A DNA stretch of 64,000 nt from an uncultured Pelagibacteraceae bacterium. GTDB lineage: Bacteria > Pseudomonadota > Alphaproteobacteria > Pelagibacterales > Pelagibacteraceae. Shown here in pieces: positions 40,213 through 48,662 of the stretch. Positions within the stretch are counted from its first letter, which is position 1; each line of letters begins with the position of its first letter. The DNA is taken from positions 160,631 to 224,630 of the forward strand of contig CACDZR010000001.1 in NCBI GenBank assembly GCA_902557235.1. Direction: 5' to 3'. Position numbers and translations under genes: made by a program. The notes beneath the pieces are model-generated. The model saw only the letters and a list, made by a program, of their open reading frames with translations. It was not told the DNA's origin and did no database searches.

Positions 40213-40241
40213 TTGACTAGTTCAAATATAGTATGTTTAAT
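40213..40241 (+). promoter_or_regulatory. tctCBA promoter (TTGACT-N17-TTTAAT)
   Basis: TTGACT (40213-40218) and TTTAAT (40236-40241) with an exact 17-base spacer, 33 bases before the ATG of tctC. The same hexamer pair with the same spacing stands before dctP (52497-52525). A GAGAGGA ribosome site lies just before the start. Confidence 0.6.
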
Positions 40242-40274
40242 CCAAGATATTAAATATAACAACGAGAGGAAATA

Positions 40275-41255
40275 ATGAAACTAATTAAATCTTTTTTTTC
40301 AGTTTTATTCTCAGCTCTTCTTTTATTATCAACTACAACAGTCAACTCAATTGCAATAGATAAATTACATTTTGTAATTGGTGGAGGTGCTGGTGGTGGT
40401 TGGGATGGAACTGCTAGAGGTACTGGAGAAGCTTTGACAAAAGCTGGCTTTTTAAAAAGTGCATCATTTGAAAATATGTCAGGTGGTGGAGGAGGTAAAG
40501 CTTTAGCTTATATGATTAATACTAAGCCTGAAAATACTATCTTAGTACAATCAACACCATTGGTTTTAAGATCAATTACAAGACACAAAGGTTATGTAAG
40601 TGGAAGTGGAACTTTATCTTATAAAGATGTTGTGCCTATCGCTGGAGTAATTGGTGATTACGGTGCAATCGCAGTTGCAAAAAACTCACCTTATAAAAAC
40701 TTTGAAGATGTTGTGAAAGCATATAAGGCAGATCCTAGTTCAATTAAGATGGCTGGTGGTTCTGTAAGAGGAAGTATGGACCATTTGATTGGTGCTTTAG
40801 CGTTTCAAGCTGCTGGAGCAAATCCAAATGATGTAGCTTACATTCCTTACGATGCAGGTGGAAAAGCATTAGCTGGACTTTTATCTGGAGAAACACAAAT
40901 TATTTCTACTGGTTTAGGTGAACTTATGGGAGCAAGAGATCAAGTAAGAATTATTGGTATTACTGCACCTGAAAGAGTTTCTGATGCACCAGATGCACCA
41001 ACACTTAAAGAACAAGGATATGATGTACAGTTTGTTAACTGGAGAGGATTTTTTGGCCCTCCAGGCATGAGTAATAAAGACAAGAAAGCTATTGCTAAAA
41101 TGTTAGGCGATGTACAAAAAACTCCTGAATGGGAAGCTGTAAGAGCAAGAAATGCTTGGGTTAATATTTATAACCCAGACAAAAAGTTTGTTAAGTTTTT
41201 AAAAACACAAACTAAGGAAATGACAGCTCTTATGAAAAAACTAGGAGTTATTTAA
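40275..41255 (+). CDS. tctC: tripartite tricarboxylate transporter (TTT) binding protein
   Basis: A 326-aa periplasmic protein of the Bug/TctC family. Signal peptide 'IKSFFSVLFSALLLLSTTTVNSIA'; mature start 'IDKLHFVIGGGAGGGWDGTARGTGEAL'. The ligand loop is 'FENMSGGGGGKALAYM'. Then 'YKDVVPIAGVIGDYGAIAVAKNSPYKNFEDVV' and 'NWRGFFGPPGMSNKD' appear in their usual order. It binds a carboxylate such as citrate, tartrate or an aromatic acid. The glycine-rich start differs from the common 'PAGGPSD' form, so the ligand may be unusual. It is first of tctCBA; a 29-base gap without hairpin leads to tctB. Confidence 0.93.
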   Translation: MKLIKSFFSVLFSALLLLSTTTVNSIAIDKLHFVIGGGAGGGWDGTARGTGEALTKAGFLKSASFENMSGGGGGKALAYMINTKPENTILVQSTPLVLRSITRHKGYVSGSGTLSYKDVVPIAGVIGDYGAIAVAKNSPYKNFEDVVKAYKADPSSIKMAGGSVRGSMDHLIGALAFQAAGANPNDVAYIPYDAGGKALAGLLSGETQIISTGLGELMGARDQVRIIGITAPERVSDAPDAPTLKEQGYDVQFVNWRGFFGPPGMSNKDKKAIAKMLGDVQKTPEWEAVRARNAWVNIYNPDKKFVKFLKTQTKEMTALMKKLGVI

Positions 41256-41284
41256 TCTTTAGGGTTAATTAATTAGGAAGAGCA

Positions 41285-41755
41285 GTGAATATAAATACTA
41301 CAAAAATTATATCACTGCTCTTTTTTATTTTTTCAGCATTCTATTTATATACAGCTTATCAAATTCAAGTTTTTGCATTTGATGAAAATGCACCTTTTAA
41401 TGCAAGAACATTTCCAATTTATTTAGGTTATACAGGTTTATTTTTCTCTGGTTTAAAATTAATTTTACCAGACCCTGATACTATTAAAGTTGAACACAAA
41501 ACTTTAGAATATAAAAAAACAGGAATATTAATTCTTATTGCAATTATATACGGAGCAACAATTTTAAAAGTTGGATATTTTTTAACTACTTCTTTATTTT
41601 TGTTTGCCTCATATTATTTTTTAGGTGAAAGAAGATGGATATTAATGTTTCTATTGTCTTTTCCATTTGTTGCAGCATTCATGTATCTGTTGCATGGAGT
41701 TCTTGATATTTATCTAAGAGATCCTTTTTTAAAATCAATTGGGGTGATGGGATGA
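41285..41755 (+). CDS. tctB: TTT transporter small membrane subunit
   Basis: A 156-aa membrane protein with four helices: residues ~6-26, ~45-62, ~80-98 and ~105-145. It matches TctB by its 'FNARTFPIYLGYTGLFFSG' region and by position between tctC and tctA. GTG start at 41285, with AGGAAGAG just before it. It overlaps tctA by 4 bases (ATGA). TctB subunits are poorly conserved, so the call rests partly on context. It completes the inner-membrane complex of this sodium- or proton-driven importer. Confidence 0.88.
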   Translation: MNINTTKIISLLFFIFSAFYLYTAYQIQVFAFDENAPFNARTFPIYLGYTGLFFSGLKLILPDPDTIKVEHKTLEYKKTGILILIAIIYGATILKVGYFLTTSLFLFASYYFLGERRWILMFLLSFPFVAAFMYLLHGVLDIYLRDPFLKSIGVMG

Positions 41756-43254
41756 TAGAGGGAATTCTAATTGGTTTAACCACAGCGCTTACATTCCAAA
41801 ATATTTTCATGGTAATGATTGGTTGTTTCTTTGGAACAATTATTGGAATGTTACCAGGTCTTGGTCCAATGACTGCGATTGCTTTAATGATACCAATCAC
41901 ATATGGCTTTGATCCTGCTACTGGATTAATTTTAATGGCTGGTGTTTATTATGGTGCAGTCTTTGGTGGCTCAACATCTTCAATTCTATTAAATGCACCA
42001 GGTGTTCCTGGGACGGTAGCCACATCATTTGATGGATATCCAATGGCTCAGCAAGGTAAAGCAGGAAAAGCTTTAGCTATTGCCGCTTGGAGCTCTTTTG
42101 CGGGTGGAACATTATCTGCTATTTATTTATTATTTTTAGCTCCAAGTTTATCAAAAGTGAGTTTATCATTTAGATCACCAGATTATTTTGCACTGATGAT
42201 TTTAGGTTTAACTGCCATTGCAGCTTTTTCATCTAAAGGTCAGTTCTTAAAAGCAATGATGATGGTAGTGCTTGGTTTAATGTTAGCATCTGTTGGTCAA
42301 GACTCTTTATCAGATATTACAAGATTTACATTTGATAATATGAATTTAACTGATGGAATTAGCTTCGTTCTTGTTGTGATGGCAACTTTTGCAATGAGTG
42401 AAGCATTAACTATTATTTTAAAAAGAAATGATCCAACAGCTGCTGCTAAACAAGTTTCATTAACAGAATTAGGTTCCATTAAAATTAATAAAGAGGAAAG
42501 AGGAAAAATGTATAAAACTATTCCAAGATCCTCTGTCATTGGTTTTTTAATAGGGGTCTTACCAGGAGCTGGAGCAACTATCGCATCATTCTTAGCTTAT
42601 GGAATGGAAAGAAATTTAGTTAAAGACGATGAAAAAGAAAAGTTTGGAAAAGGAAGTGTAAATGGATTATCTGCTCCTGAAACTGCTAACAATGCAGCAT
42701 GCTCAGGCTCATTCGTACCAATGTTAACATTAGGGATACCAGGCAGCGGTACTACAGCTGTTATGTTAGGAGCTCTTTTAGGTTTTGGTATTCAGCCTGG
42801 TCCAAGACTTTATATGACAAATCCAGAAATTTTTTGGTCAGTGATAATGTCAATGTATATTGGAATGGTTATTTTGTTGATATTAAATCTACCATTGATT
42901 CCTTACATTGCTAGAATTCTTGCAGTTCCAAAAAATTATTTGATACCATTAATATTGTTTTTTTCCATCACTGGTATTTATGTAATGTCATTTAATAATT
43001 TTGATATTTATTTAATGATTGGAATAGCAATTGTAGCAACATTTCTTAGACTTTATGATTTTCCAATGCCACCACTGATATTAGCATTTGTTCTCGGTGG
43101 TTTAATGGAAGAAAATTTAAGAAGATCTTTATTACTAAGTAATGGATCTTGGGAATTTTTATGGGATAGAACTCTTACTGTTTGTATATTAGTTACAACA
43201 ATACTTATAGTTTTATGGCATATCTATAAAACTTTGACAAAAAATAAATCTTAA
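41752..43254 (+). CDS. tctA: TTT transporter large membrane subunit
   Basis: A 500-aa membrane protein with about twelve helices. Diagnostic segments are 'IIGMLPGLGPMTAIALMIPITYGFDPATGLILMAGVYYGAVFGGSTSSILLNAPGVPG' (quoted in part), and, in the second half, 'IGVLPGAGATIASFLAYG', 'NGLSAPETANNAACSGSFVPMLTLGIPGSGTTAVMLGAL'. Both GxxPGxGA repeats of the family are present. It forms the transport path for the ligand delivered by TctC. It overlaps tctB by 4 bases and converges on the GT4 gene by 4 bases. The length is standard. Confidence 0.95.
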   Translation: MIEGILIGLTTALTFQNIFMVMIGCFFGTIIGMLPGLGPMTAIALMIPITYGFDPATGLILMAGVYYGAVFGGSTSSILLNAPGVPGTVATSFDGYPMAQQGKAGKALAIAAWSSFAGGTLSAIYLLFLAPSLSKVSLSFRSPDYFALMILGLTAIAAFSSKGQFLKAMMMVVLGLMLASVGQDSLSDITRFTFDNMNLTDGISFVLVVMATFAMSEALTIILKRNDPTAAAKQVSLTELGSIKINKEERGKMYKTIPRSSVIGFLIGVLPGAGATIASFLAYGMERNLVKDDEKEKFGKGSVNGLSAPETANNAACSGSFVPMLTLGIPGSGTTAVMLGALLGFGIQPGPRLYMTNPEIFWSVIMSMYIGMVILLILNLPLIPYIARILAVPKNYLIPLILFFSITGIYVMSFNNFDIYLMIGIAIVATFLRLYDFPMPPLILAFVLGGLMEENLRRSLLLSNGSWEFLWDRTLTVCILVTTILIVLWHIYKTLTKNKS

Positions 43255-44333
43255 TTAAAAATTTTTTTATACTCTTCTAAGGTTTTGTCCCATTGAAATT
43301 TTGAAACATATTCTTTGGCATTTTTTCCAAATTCAATATATTTTTTATTTTCAATCATTGAATTTAATGATGAATAGATGTCATCTAGATTGTTCCCATC
43401 ACAAATTAATCCAGTCTTATCGTGGTCAATAGCATCTGATGCACCACCATCTTTTCCTCCTAATGAAGGAATTCCATATTGTGCTGCTTCAATATAAGCT
43501 ATCCCAAAACCTTCAACAGAGGTTTTATGTATTATAGATGGCATGACAAAGATATTTGACTTAGCTATTAAGGCATTTTTTAAATCATTACTTATGTCTT
43601 TAAAGAACATTACTTGTGAAGTTAGATCTAACTCTTCAACTAATTTTTTTATATTTTCCTCTTCATCACCATAACCAATACAAATATAAACAATATCAGG
43701 GTATAGTTGTTTTAAATTTCTTAATGCCATAATTACTTTTTCATGATTTTTTCTTTTATCAAATCTAGAAACAGTAATTAGTCTCGGTGTTTTTACTTTT
43801 AATAGACTCTCAACTTTCTCAAGAGATTTTTTATTTAATTCCTGAACTGGATCAGCCCCAGGGTTTATGACTATAACTCTGTCTTGATCTACACCATTAT
43901 TTATTGCTAAATTCTTTGTATATTCAGAATTCGCAATTATTTTCTCTACATTATTAAGAACTTTTACAACTCTTTTATTTAATGAACTTCCTACAGGATG
44001 GTTGATTTCCTTACCATGAATTAAACAGTACTTTTTTTTATCAGTTTTTATCAACTCTAAACTTTTCCAGTGATCAGCAATGATACCTTCAACTTTATTT
44101 TCTTTTAAAAATTCATTTATTAATTGAGCTTTTCTTATTTTTCTTAAAAATTTTATTCCACCAACTCTTTCAATTGAAAAACTTGCTTGTTCATCAAAAT
44201 TTTTATGATTTTCATAATAATCTGCAAAAACTTTAATCATAAAATTTTTGGACATTTCACGTGATAAACCCCACATCAAACTTTGCATTCCACCCAATTC
44301 TGGTGGGAAAGTTCTAGTAACAATAATATACAT
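43251..44333 (-). CDS. family 4 glycosyltransferase
   Basis: A 360-aa GT-B retaining glycosyltransferase. It opens 'IIVTRTFPPELGGMQSLMWGLS' (nucleotide-fold start with the PPxxGG loop), with 'VINPGADPVQ' and 'LITVSRFDKRKNHEKVIMAL' in the linker region. The donor-site EX7E motif is in 'SVEGFGIAYIEAAQYGIPSLGGKDGG'. It likely adds a hexose to a lipid or surface glycan. It overlaps the thioredoxin-fold gene by 1 base, a coupled pair with no obvious shared function. Acceptor and sugar are unknown. Confidence 0.9.
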   Translation of the reverse strand: MYIIVTRTFPPELGGMQSLMWGLSREMSKNFMIKVFADYYENHKNFDEQASFSIERVGGIKFLRKIRKAQLINEFLKENKVEGIIADHWKSLELIKTDKKKYCLIHGKEINHPVGSSLNKRVVKVLNNVEKIIANSEYTKNLAINNGVDQDRVIVINPGADPVQELNKKSLEKVESLLKVKTPRLITVSRFDKRKNHEKVIMALRNLKQLYPDIVYICIGYGDEEENIKKLVEELDLTSQVMFFKDISNDLKNALIAKSNIFVMPSIIHKTSVEGFGIAYIEAAQYGIPSLGGKDGGASDAIDHDKTGLICDGNNLDDIYSSLNSMIENKKYIEFGKNAKEYVSKFQWDKTLEEYKKIFN

Positions 44334-44887
44334 TAATTAGTTTTCCACTTAATACCACATCCAGTACTAGGAATTTGGTATTCAGGTCCTTTATTAGTTT
44401 CAGCTATTTGTATCATTGCTTTTAAAAGATCACTGTCCCCATCTCTTACCGGTATCAATTTTTTAAGTTCTCTCACTCTTCCTCTATATTGAAGTTCCAA
44501 ATCTTTGTTATATCCAAAAAAATCTGGAGTACATACCGCGTCATAAGTTTTTGCAATTTCTTGAGTTTCATCAACCAAATAAGGGAAACCAAATTGATTT
44601 TCTTTTGAAAATTTTATCATATTTTCAAATGAGTCTTCAGGATAATTTTCTGCATCATTAGCGCAAATAGCTACTGAATTGATACCGATATCTTTTAATT
44701 TTTTACAATCTTCAACTATATCTCTCGTCACTGCTTTTACATATGGGCAGTGATTACAGATAAACATGATTAACGTTCCTTTTTCACCTTTGATATCTGC
44801 TAAGGAAAGAATTTTACCCTCTGTTGATTTTAGCTCAAAGTCATGAGCTTTTTGACCAAAATCACATATTGGAGTTTGTATGGGCAT
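44333..44887 (-). CDS. thioredoxin-fold (AhpC/TSA-redoxin) protein
   Basis: A 184-aa thioredoxin-like protein. The active-site pair is in 'FICNHCPYVKAV' (CxxC), after the redoxin-type start 'APDF'-like 'KAHDFELKSTEGKILSLADIKGEKG'. Then comes 'DETQEIAKTYDAVCTPDFFGYNKDLELQYRGRV', with the cis-proline in 'CTPDFF'. The C-terminus has 'IPSTGCGIKW', a conserved extra cysteine typical of this cytosolic redoxin group. No signal peptide, so cytoplasmic. It might be a disulfide reductase or peroxiredoxin-like enzyme. It is divergent from the gamma-carbonic-anhydrase gene. Confidence 0.87.
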   Translation of the reverse strand: MPIQTPICDFGQKAHDFELKSTEGKILSLADIKGEKGTLIMFICNHCPYVKAVTRDIVEDCKKLKDIGINSVAICANDAENYPEDSFENMIKFSKENQFGFPYLVDETQEIAKTYDAVCTPDFFGYNKDLELQYRGRVRELKKLIPVRDGDSDLLKAMIQIAETNKGPEYQIPSTGCGIKWKTN

Positions 44888-44907
44888 AATGTAATAATAT
44901 ATAAATT

Positions 44908-45420
44908 ATGTTTTACGATTTAAAAGATAAAAAACCAAAAAACTCTGGCGAAAATTGGGTAGCACCTAATGCAACTATAATAGGTGATGTTACTTTAGAA
45001 AAAAATTCTAGCATCTGGTTTAATGCAACTTTAAGAGGGGATTTAGAAAATATACATATTGGCGAAGGCTCTAATATCCAAGACGGGAGTGTGTTACACA
45101 CAGATCCTGGTTATCCTTTAAAGGTTGGAAACAACGTTACTGTTGGACACATGGTAATGCTTCACGGCTGTATGATAGGGGATAATAGTTTGATCGGTAT
45201 TGGTGCAGTAATTTTAAATAATGCAAAAATTGGTAAGAATTGTCTTATAGGTGCAAAGGCTTTAATTACAGAAAATAAAGAAATTCCAGATAACTCTTTA
45301 GTAATTGGTTCACCAGGCAAGGTTATAAGAGAAGTTACAGAAGAGGAAAAAAAAGCTATTATTGAGAACACCAAGCACTACCAAGATAATTGGAAAAAAT
45401 ATTCTAAATCTATATTCTAA
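44908..45420 (+). CDS. gamma-carbonic anhydrase-like hexapeptide protein
   Basis: A 170-aa left-handed beta-helix protein of the gamma-CA/YrdA/PaaY group. Zinc histidines are visible in 'GSVLHTDPGYPLKVGNNVTVGHMVMLHGCMIGDNS': His in VLHTD, VGHMV and MLHGC. Each coil has hexapeptide spacing (for example 'ATIIGDVTLEKNSSIWFNATLRGDL'). A helix closes the C-terminus. The reaction is probably CO2 hydration or an uncharacterised hydrolase role; many YrdA members are inactive as carbonic anhydrases. It is a single gene, divergent from the redoxin. The downstream gap to the ASST-like gene (97 bases) holds no recognised signal. Confidence 0.9.
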   Translation: MFYDLKDKKPKNSGENWVAPNATIIGDVTLEKNSSIWFNATLRGDLENIHIGEGSNIQDGSVLHTDPGYPLKVGNNVTVGHMVMLHGCMIGDNSLIGIGAVILNNAKIGKNCLIGAKALITENKEIPDNSLVIGSPGKVIREVTEEEKKAIIENTKHYQDNWKKYSKSIF

Positions 45421-45517
45421 AATTTAAGATGACTTTTACTAATAATTATAAATCATTAAATGGCTTTATTAAAATTTATTTTTTAAAGCTCACCTTTAAT
45501 ATTTTAAAGAGGTAATA

Positions 45518-46867
45518 TTGAAATTTTTAGAGAGTTTTATGTTTAAAAGAATTTCCCTATGGGTATTCTTATTATCTTTTATTGCATTTGTCTTAATTTC
45601 ATTAATTTTGATTTGGAGTATGTATTATATTTATAATGCACCATACCCACACGGAATTAAGACTAGATTTGGTAACAAGGTTAATACCGTTGCCAAATTT
45701 ACAGATGATGGATTGAGGCTCATTAACAGTTTTACTACTACAATAGAACCAAGAAAAATTAAATTTAAAAAATTTTATGGAATAAATGATTATAATAAAG
45801 ATTTTAAAGATGAAGGTTTTATTCTATATTCGTCTATTGATAAAGATGCCAATCCAATTACAGTATTATTTGATATAGAAAAGAGAAAAAAAGTTTTTGT
45901 CTGGAAATGGCCTATCAAAGATATATTTGATAATTCAACTATTGGCAAAAAAGTAACCAAGTGTTGTTTTAGGGGACAACATCCAATTATAATGGAAAAT
46001 GGAGACTTAATTTCAAATTCTTCACAAGGTCCACTTGTAAGAATTAATAAAAACTCTGAATTAGTTTGGTTAGTTGATAGACAGACGCATCATTCGATTA
46101 GTTTGGATCATAACGGAAATATTGTGGTGCCTGTTGTCTCACAATCTCCACCTGATAAAAATATTAATCCGACCAGAGAAGATGGTTATATTGTGGTTGA
46201 TCCCAGCACAGGTAAAGTTATATTTGAGGAAAATTTAAGAGATATACTTGAAATTAACTCATATTTTGGTCTTTTGTATGGAATAGGGGCTCCAGAACAG
46301 GACTTGATACATTTAAATGATGTTGAGACAATTCTTGAAAATGATGATTTTGTAAAAAAAGGAGACTTAGTTTTTAGTTTGAGAAATTTATCAACAGTTT
46401 TTTTGTACAGACCAACGTCAAAAAAAATTATTTGGCTAAAAAATGGACCTTGGCTAAAACAACATGATGTTGATTATATTGGAGACGGTAATTTTTCAAT
46501 TTTTGATAATGGTGTTGTTGATGATACATATTTTTCAGAAATAAAAGAAAACCAGCCTACACACAGATACGAAAACAATAAGAATTCAATTAAGAATTAT
46601 GATATGAAAGATGATACTGTAACTGAAATATTTTCTTTAACAGAGAAAAATGAGATATTTACTCCAACCCAAGGTTTGCACAGGATCTTAAGAAATAAAG
46701 ATGTCTTTATAGAAGAAAGTGATATGGCTATTCTTCATAGAGTATCAAAAGATCAAAAATTAATTTGGAGCTATGTTCACAATATTTCAAGCGAATTTAT
46801 AGGGTCTCAACATTGGAGCAGATATTATTATAGAGATGAGTTGAATTTTGATTTTATTAAAGAATAA
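45518..46867 (+). CDS. arylsulfotransferase (ASST)-like membrane-anchored protein
   Basis: A 449-aa protein with one N-terminal helix ('LWVFLLSFIAFVLISLILIWSMYYIY') and a large periplasmic beta-propeller-like domain of the ASST family. Repeating units read 'IMENGDLISNSSQGPLVRINKNSELVWLVD', 'HHSISLDHNGNIVVPV', 'DLIHLNDVETILENDDFVKKGDLVFSLRNLSTVFL' and 'QHDVDYIGDGNFSIFDNG' (quoted in part). Histidines in 'THHSISL' and 'LKQHDVDY' match catalytic or structural positions of such enzymes. Start TTG 45518, after AAAGAGGT. True arylsulfotransferases move sulfate between phenols; activity here is unproven. Confidence 0.78.
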   Translation: MKFLESFMFKRISLWVFLLSFIAFVLISLILIWSMYYIYNAPYPHGIKTRFGNKVNTVAKFTDDGLRLINSFTTTIEPRKIKFKKFYGINDYNKDFKDEGFILYSSIDKDANPITVLFDIEKRKKVFVWKWPIKDIFDNSTIGKKVTKCCFRGQHPIIMENGDLISNSSQGPLVRINKNSELVWLVDRQTHHSISLDHNGNIVVPVVSQSPPDKNINPTREDGYIVVDPSTGKVIFEENLRDILEINSYFGLLYGIGAPEQDLIHLNDVETILENDDFVKKGDLVFSLRNLSTVFLYRPTSKKIIWLKNGPWLKQHDVDYIGDGNFSIFDNGVVDDTYFSEIKENQPTHRYENNKNSIKNYDMKDDTVTEIFSLTEKNEIFTPTQGLHRILRNKDVFIEESDMAILHRVSKDQKLIWSYVHNISSEFIGSQHWSRYYYRDELNFDFIKE

Positions 46868-46878
46868 TTTTTAATTTT

Positions 46879-47802
46879 ATGAAAAAAATTGTTACATTAA
46901 TACCAAGCGCTACGGAGATCGTCACTTTTCTTGGCAAAAAAGAATTAATTGTAGGAAGATCACATGAATGTGATTATCCAAAAGACTTAAACAACATAAA
47001 AAAGCTGACTTCACCAAAAATAAATGTTGATGGAACAAGTGGAGAAATTCATAAAGAAATAACAGAAATTTTAGAAAATACTTTATCTGTTTATAAAGTA
47101 GACGTAAGTGAATTAAAGAAATTAAACCCAGATGTTGTTGTAACACAAGCACATTGTGAGGTATGTGCTGTCAGCTTTCCAGAAGTTGAGGAAATTGTCA
47201 CAAACCATCTCAATAAAGATACTAAAATAATCTCTCTTCAACCTAACACTTTAGATGATGTATTTGATGATATTAAAAGGGTAGCCAAAGGTCTTCAAAT
47301 AGATGAGATCACAACAAAAAATTTGATTAAACCATTAGATGAAAGATTAAAAAATATTAAGATTAAAACCTTAAGTCAAAAAAAAAGAACTATAGCATGC
47401 ATAGAGTGGATAGATCCTTTGATGGCAGCAGGTAATTGGATACCAGAAATGGTAAAAATATCTGGCGGTGAGGATATATTTGGAAAATCAGGAAAAGATT
47501 CGCACTGGATAAAGTTTGATGAAATTAAAAAATATAATCCAGAAATAATTATTTTTTTACCATGTGGGTATGATATTGAAAAAACTAAAAATGAAGTCGA
47601 AAATTTGTTAAATCAGCAAAATAAATGGAGTATGTTAAAAGCATTTAAAAATAAAGAAATTTATATTTGCGACGGTAATCAATTTTTTAACAGACCTGGA
47701 CCTAGATTATTAGAATCACTTGAGATTTTTGCAGAAATTATTCATCCTGAATTATTCAATTTTAACCACAAACAGGATGGGTGGATAAATTTTTTTAAAT
47801 AA
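46879..47802 (+). CDS. BtuF-like cobalamin/iron-type periplasmic-binding-fold protein without signal peptide
   Basis: A 307-aa protein of the helical-backbone binding fold (BtuF/FepB, PF01497). It starts 'VTLIPSATEIVTFLGKKELIVGRSHECDYP', followed by 'LKKLNPDVVVTQAHCEVCAVSF', 'LQPNTLDDVFDDI', 'CIEWIDPLMAAGNWIPEMVKISGGEDIFG' and 'NRPGPRLLESLEIFAEI'. The initial methionine is directly followed by the domain, so there is no signal peptide and the protein is cytoplasmic as annotated. BtuC and BtuD are not adjacent. Such cytosolic versions are widespread and probably not transporters; ligand unknown. It follows the ASST-like gene by 11 bases. Confidence 0.84.
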   Translation: MKKIVTLIPSATEIVTFLGKKELIVGRSHECDYPKDLNNIKKLTSPKINVDGTSGEIHKEITEILENTLSVYKVDVSELKKLNPDVVVTQAHCEVCAVSFPEVEEIVTNHLNKDTKIISLQPNTLDDVFDDIKRVAKGLQIDEITTKNLIKPLDERLKNIKIKTLSQKKRTIACIEWIDPLMAAGNWIPEMVKISGGEDIFGKSGKDSHWIKFDEIKKYNPEIIIFLPCGYDIEKTKNEVENLLNQQNKWSMLKAFKNKEIYICDGNQFFNRPGPRLLESLEIFAEIIHPELFNFNHKQDGWINFFK

Positions 47803-47803
47803 T

Positions 47804-47846
47804 TTAGGGAACTAACCAGCTTTCTTTTTTTTATTTTCCAAATCAA
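47804..47846 (-). pseudogene. decayed fragment of the 3' end of the PNPOx-like gene
   Basis: This 43-base stretch repeats the last 41 bases of the PNPOx-like gene (48060-48100), beginning GGAACTAACCAGCTTTC in both copies. Read on the minus strand it would give D-L-E-N-K-K, then after a 2-base T-run change E-S-W-L-V-P-stop. Two extra T and a few substitutions break the frame. The rest of the 257-base gap (47803-48059) is AT-rich with no gene seen. It is probably the remnant of a duplication or of a replaced gene end. Confidence 0.6.
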
Positions 47847-48059
47847 TTTTTTAATAATAACTTAATATTTCTTTAAAATTAATTTAAACTTTCTTAGTTA
47901 GATAATTTTATATTTTAATGATTAAGAAAATAATTAAATTTTTAAAGAAATTTGTGAATTTTTAAATACAAGCTGATGATTTTAAATTTGCTCATATTTA
48001 TTTCATTAATTATGGGAAGTTATTTTTTAAGTTTTGTAATCAGTTAAACTACTTATTTT

Positions 48060-48659
48060 TTAAGGAACTAACCAGCTTTCTTTTTTGTTTTCAAAATCAA
48101 ACTTAGCCCGACGGTGACCTCTGGCTGCAAGATATAGCCATTCAATAGATTTGATTTTACATTTAATTACAGCGAAGTTTTTGTAACCTTCTTCACTTTG
48201 TTCCATTGTATAATCAAAATCTTCTAATTTTGATATCATACCTGAGGTTGGATTATCTGATTTAGTCCCAGGAGGATTATCAGTTAAGTAACATCTTCTG
48301 CTTATATGTTGAGTTTTTTTCCAAGAGTCCTTTGTTGTAGAATTTTGATTATTTACTTCACACTCAACTTTAACTCTTAACTGTATTTTTTCCTCTTTGT
48401 CATAGAAAACTAGAGAGGCATTATTATTTTTTTTGAGAATATCTACCTTTGGAGATCTTAAATCAGTATGAAACTGTAATAGATTGTTTACTCTATCTGA
48501 TTTACGTAAAACAACTATTCTTCCATCGACCTCATTTTGGTGAGCACAGATGAAAACAGGAATTCTAAATGGTGAACCTCTATTGGTCACTGCATCATCT
48601 AACATAGACCAATATTTATTTTGAATTTCTGTAAAATCTTCATAGTATGCTGGCTGCAT
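48060..48659 (-). CDS. pyridoxamine 5'-phosphate oxidase-family flavoprotein
   Basis: A 199-aa split-barrel FMN-binding protein of the PNPOx type. It has 'RIVVLRKSDRVNNLLQFHTDLRSPKV' (FMN contact), 'ASLVFYDKEEKIQLRVKVECEV' and 'SRRCYLTDNPPGTKS', and closes with 'HRRAKFDFENKKESWLVP', like the C-terminal RxxF motif of PdxH. The middle is more divergent than in true PdxH, so it may be a general stress or other flavin oxidase rather than the vitamin B6 enzyme. It follows the 3-hydroxyisobutyrate-dehydrogenase-like gene by 3 bases on the minus strand. A decayed copy of its 3' end lies downstream. Confidence 0.82.
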   Translation of the reverse strand: MQPAYYEDFTEIQNKYWSMLDDAVTNRGSPFRIPVFICAHQNEVDGRIVVLRKSDRVNNLLQFHTDLRSPKVDILKKNNNASLVFYDKEEKIQLRVKVECEVNNQNSTTKDSWKKTQHISRRCYLTDNPPGTKSDNPTSGMISKLEDFDYTMEQSEEGYKNFAVIKCKIKSIEWLYLAARGHRRAKFDFENKKESWLVP

Positions 48660-48662
48660 ACT

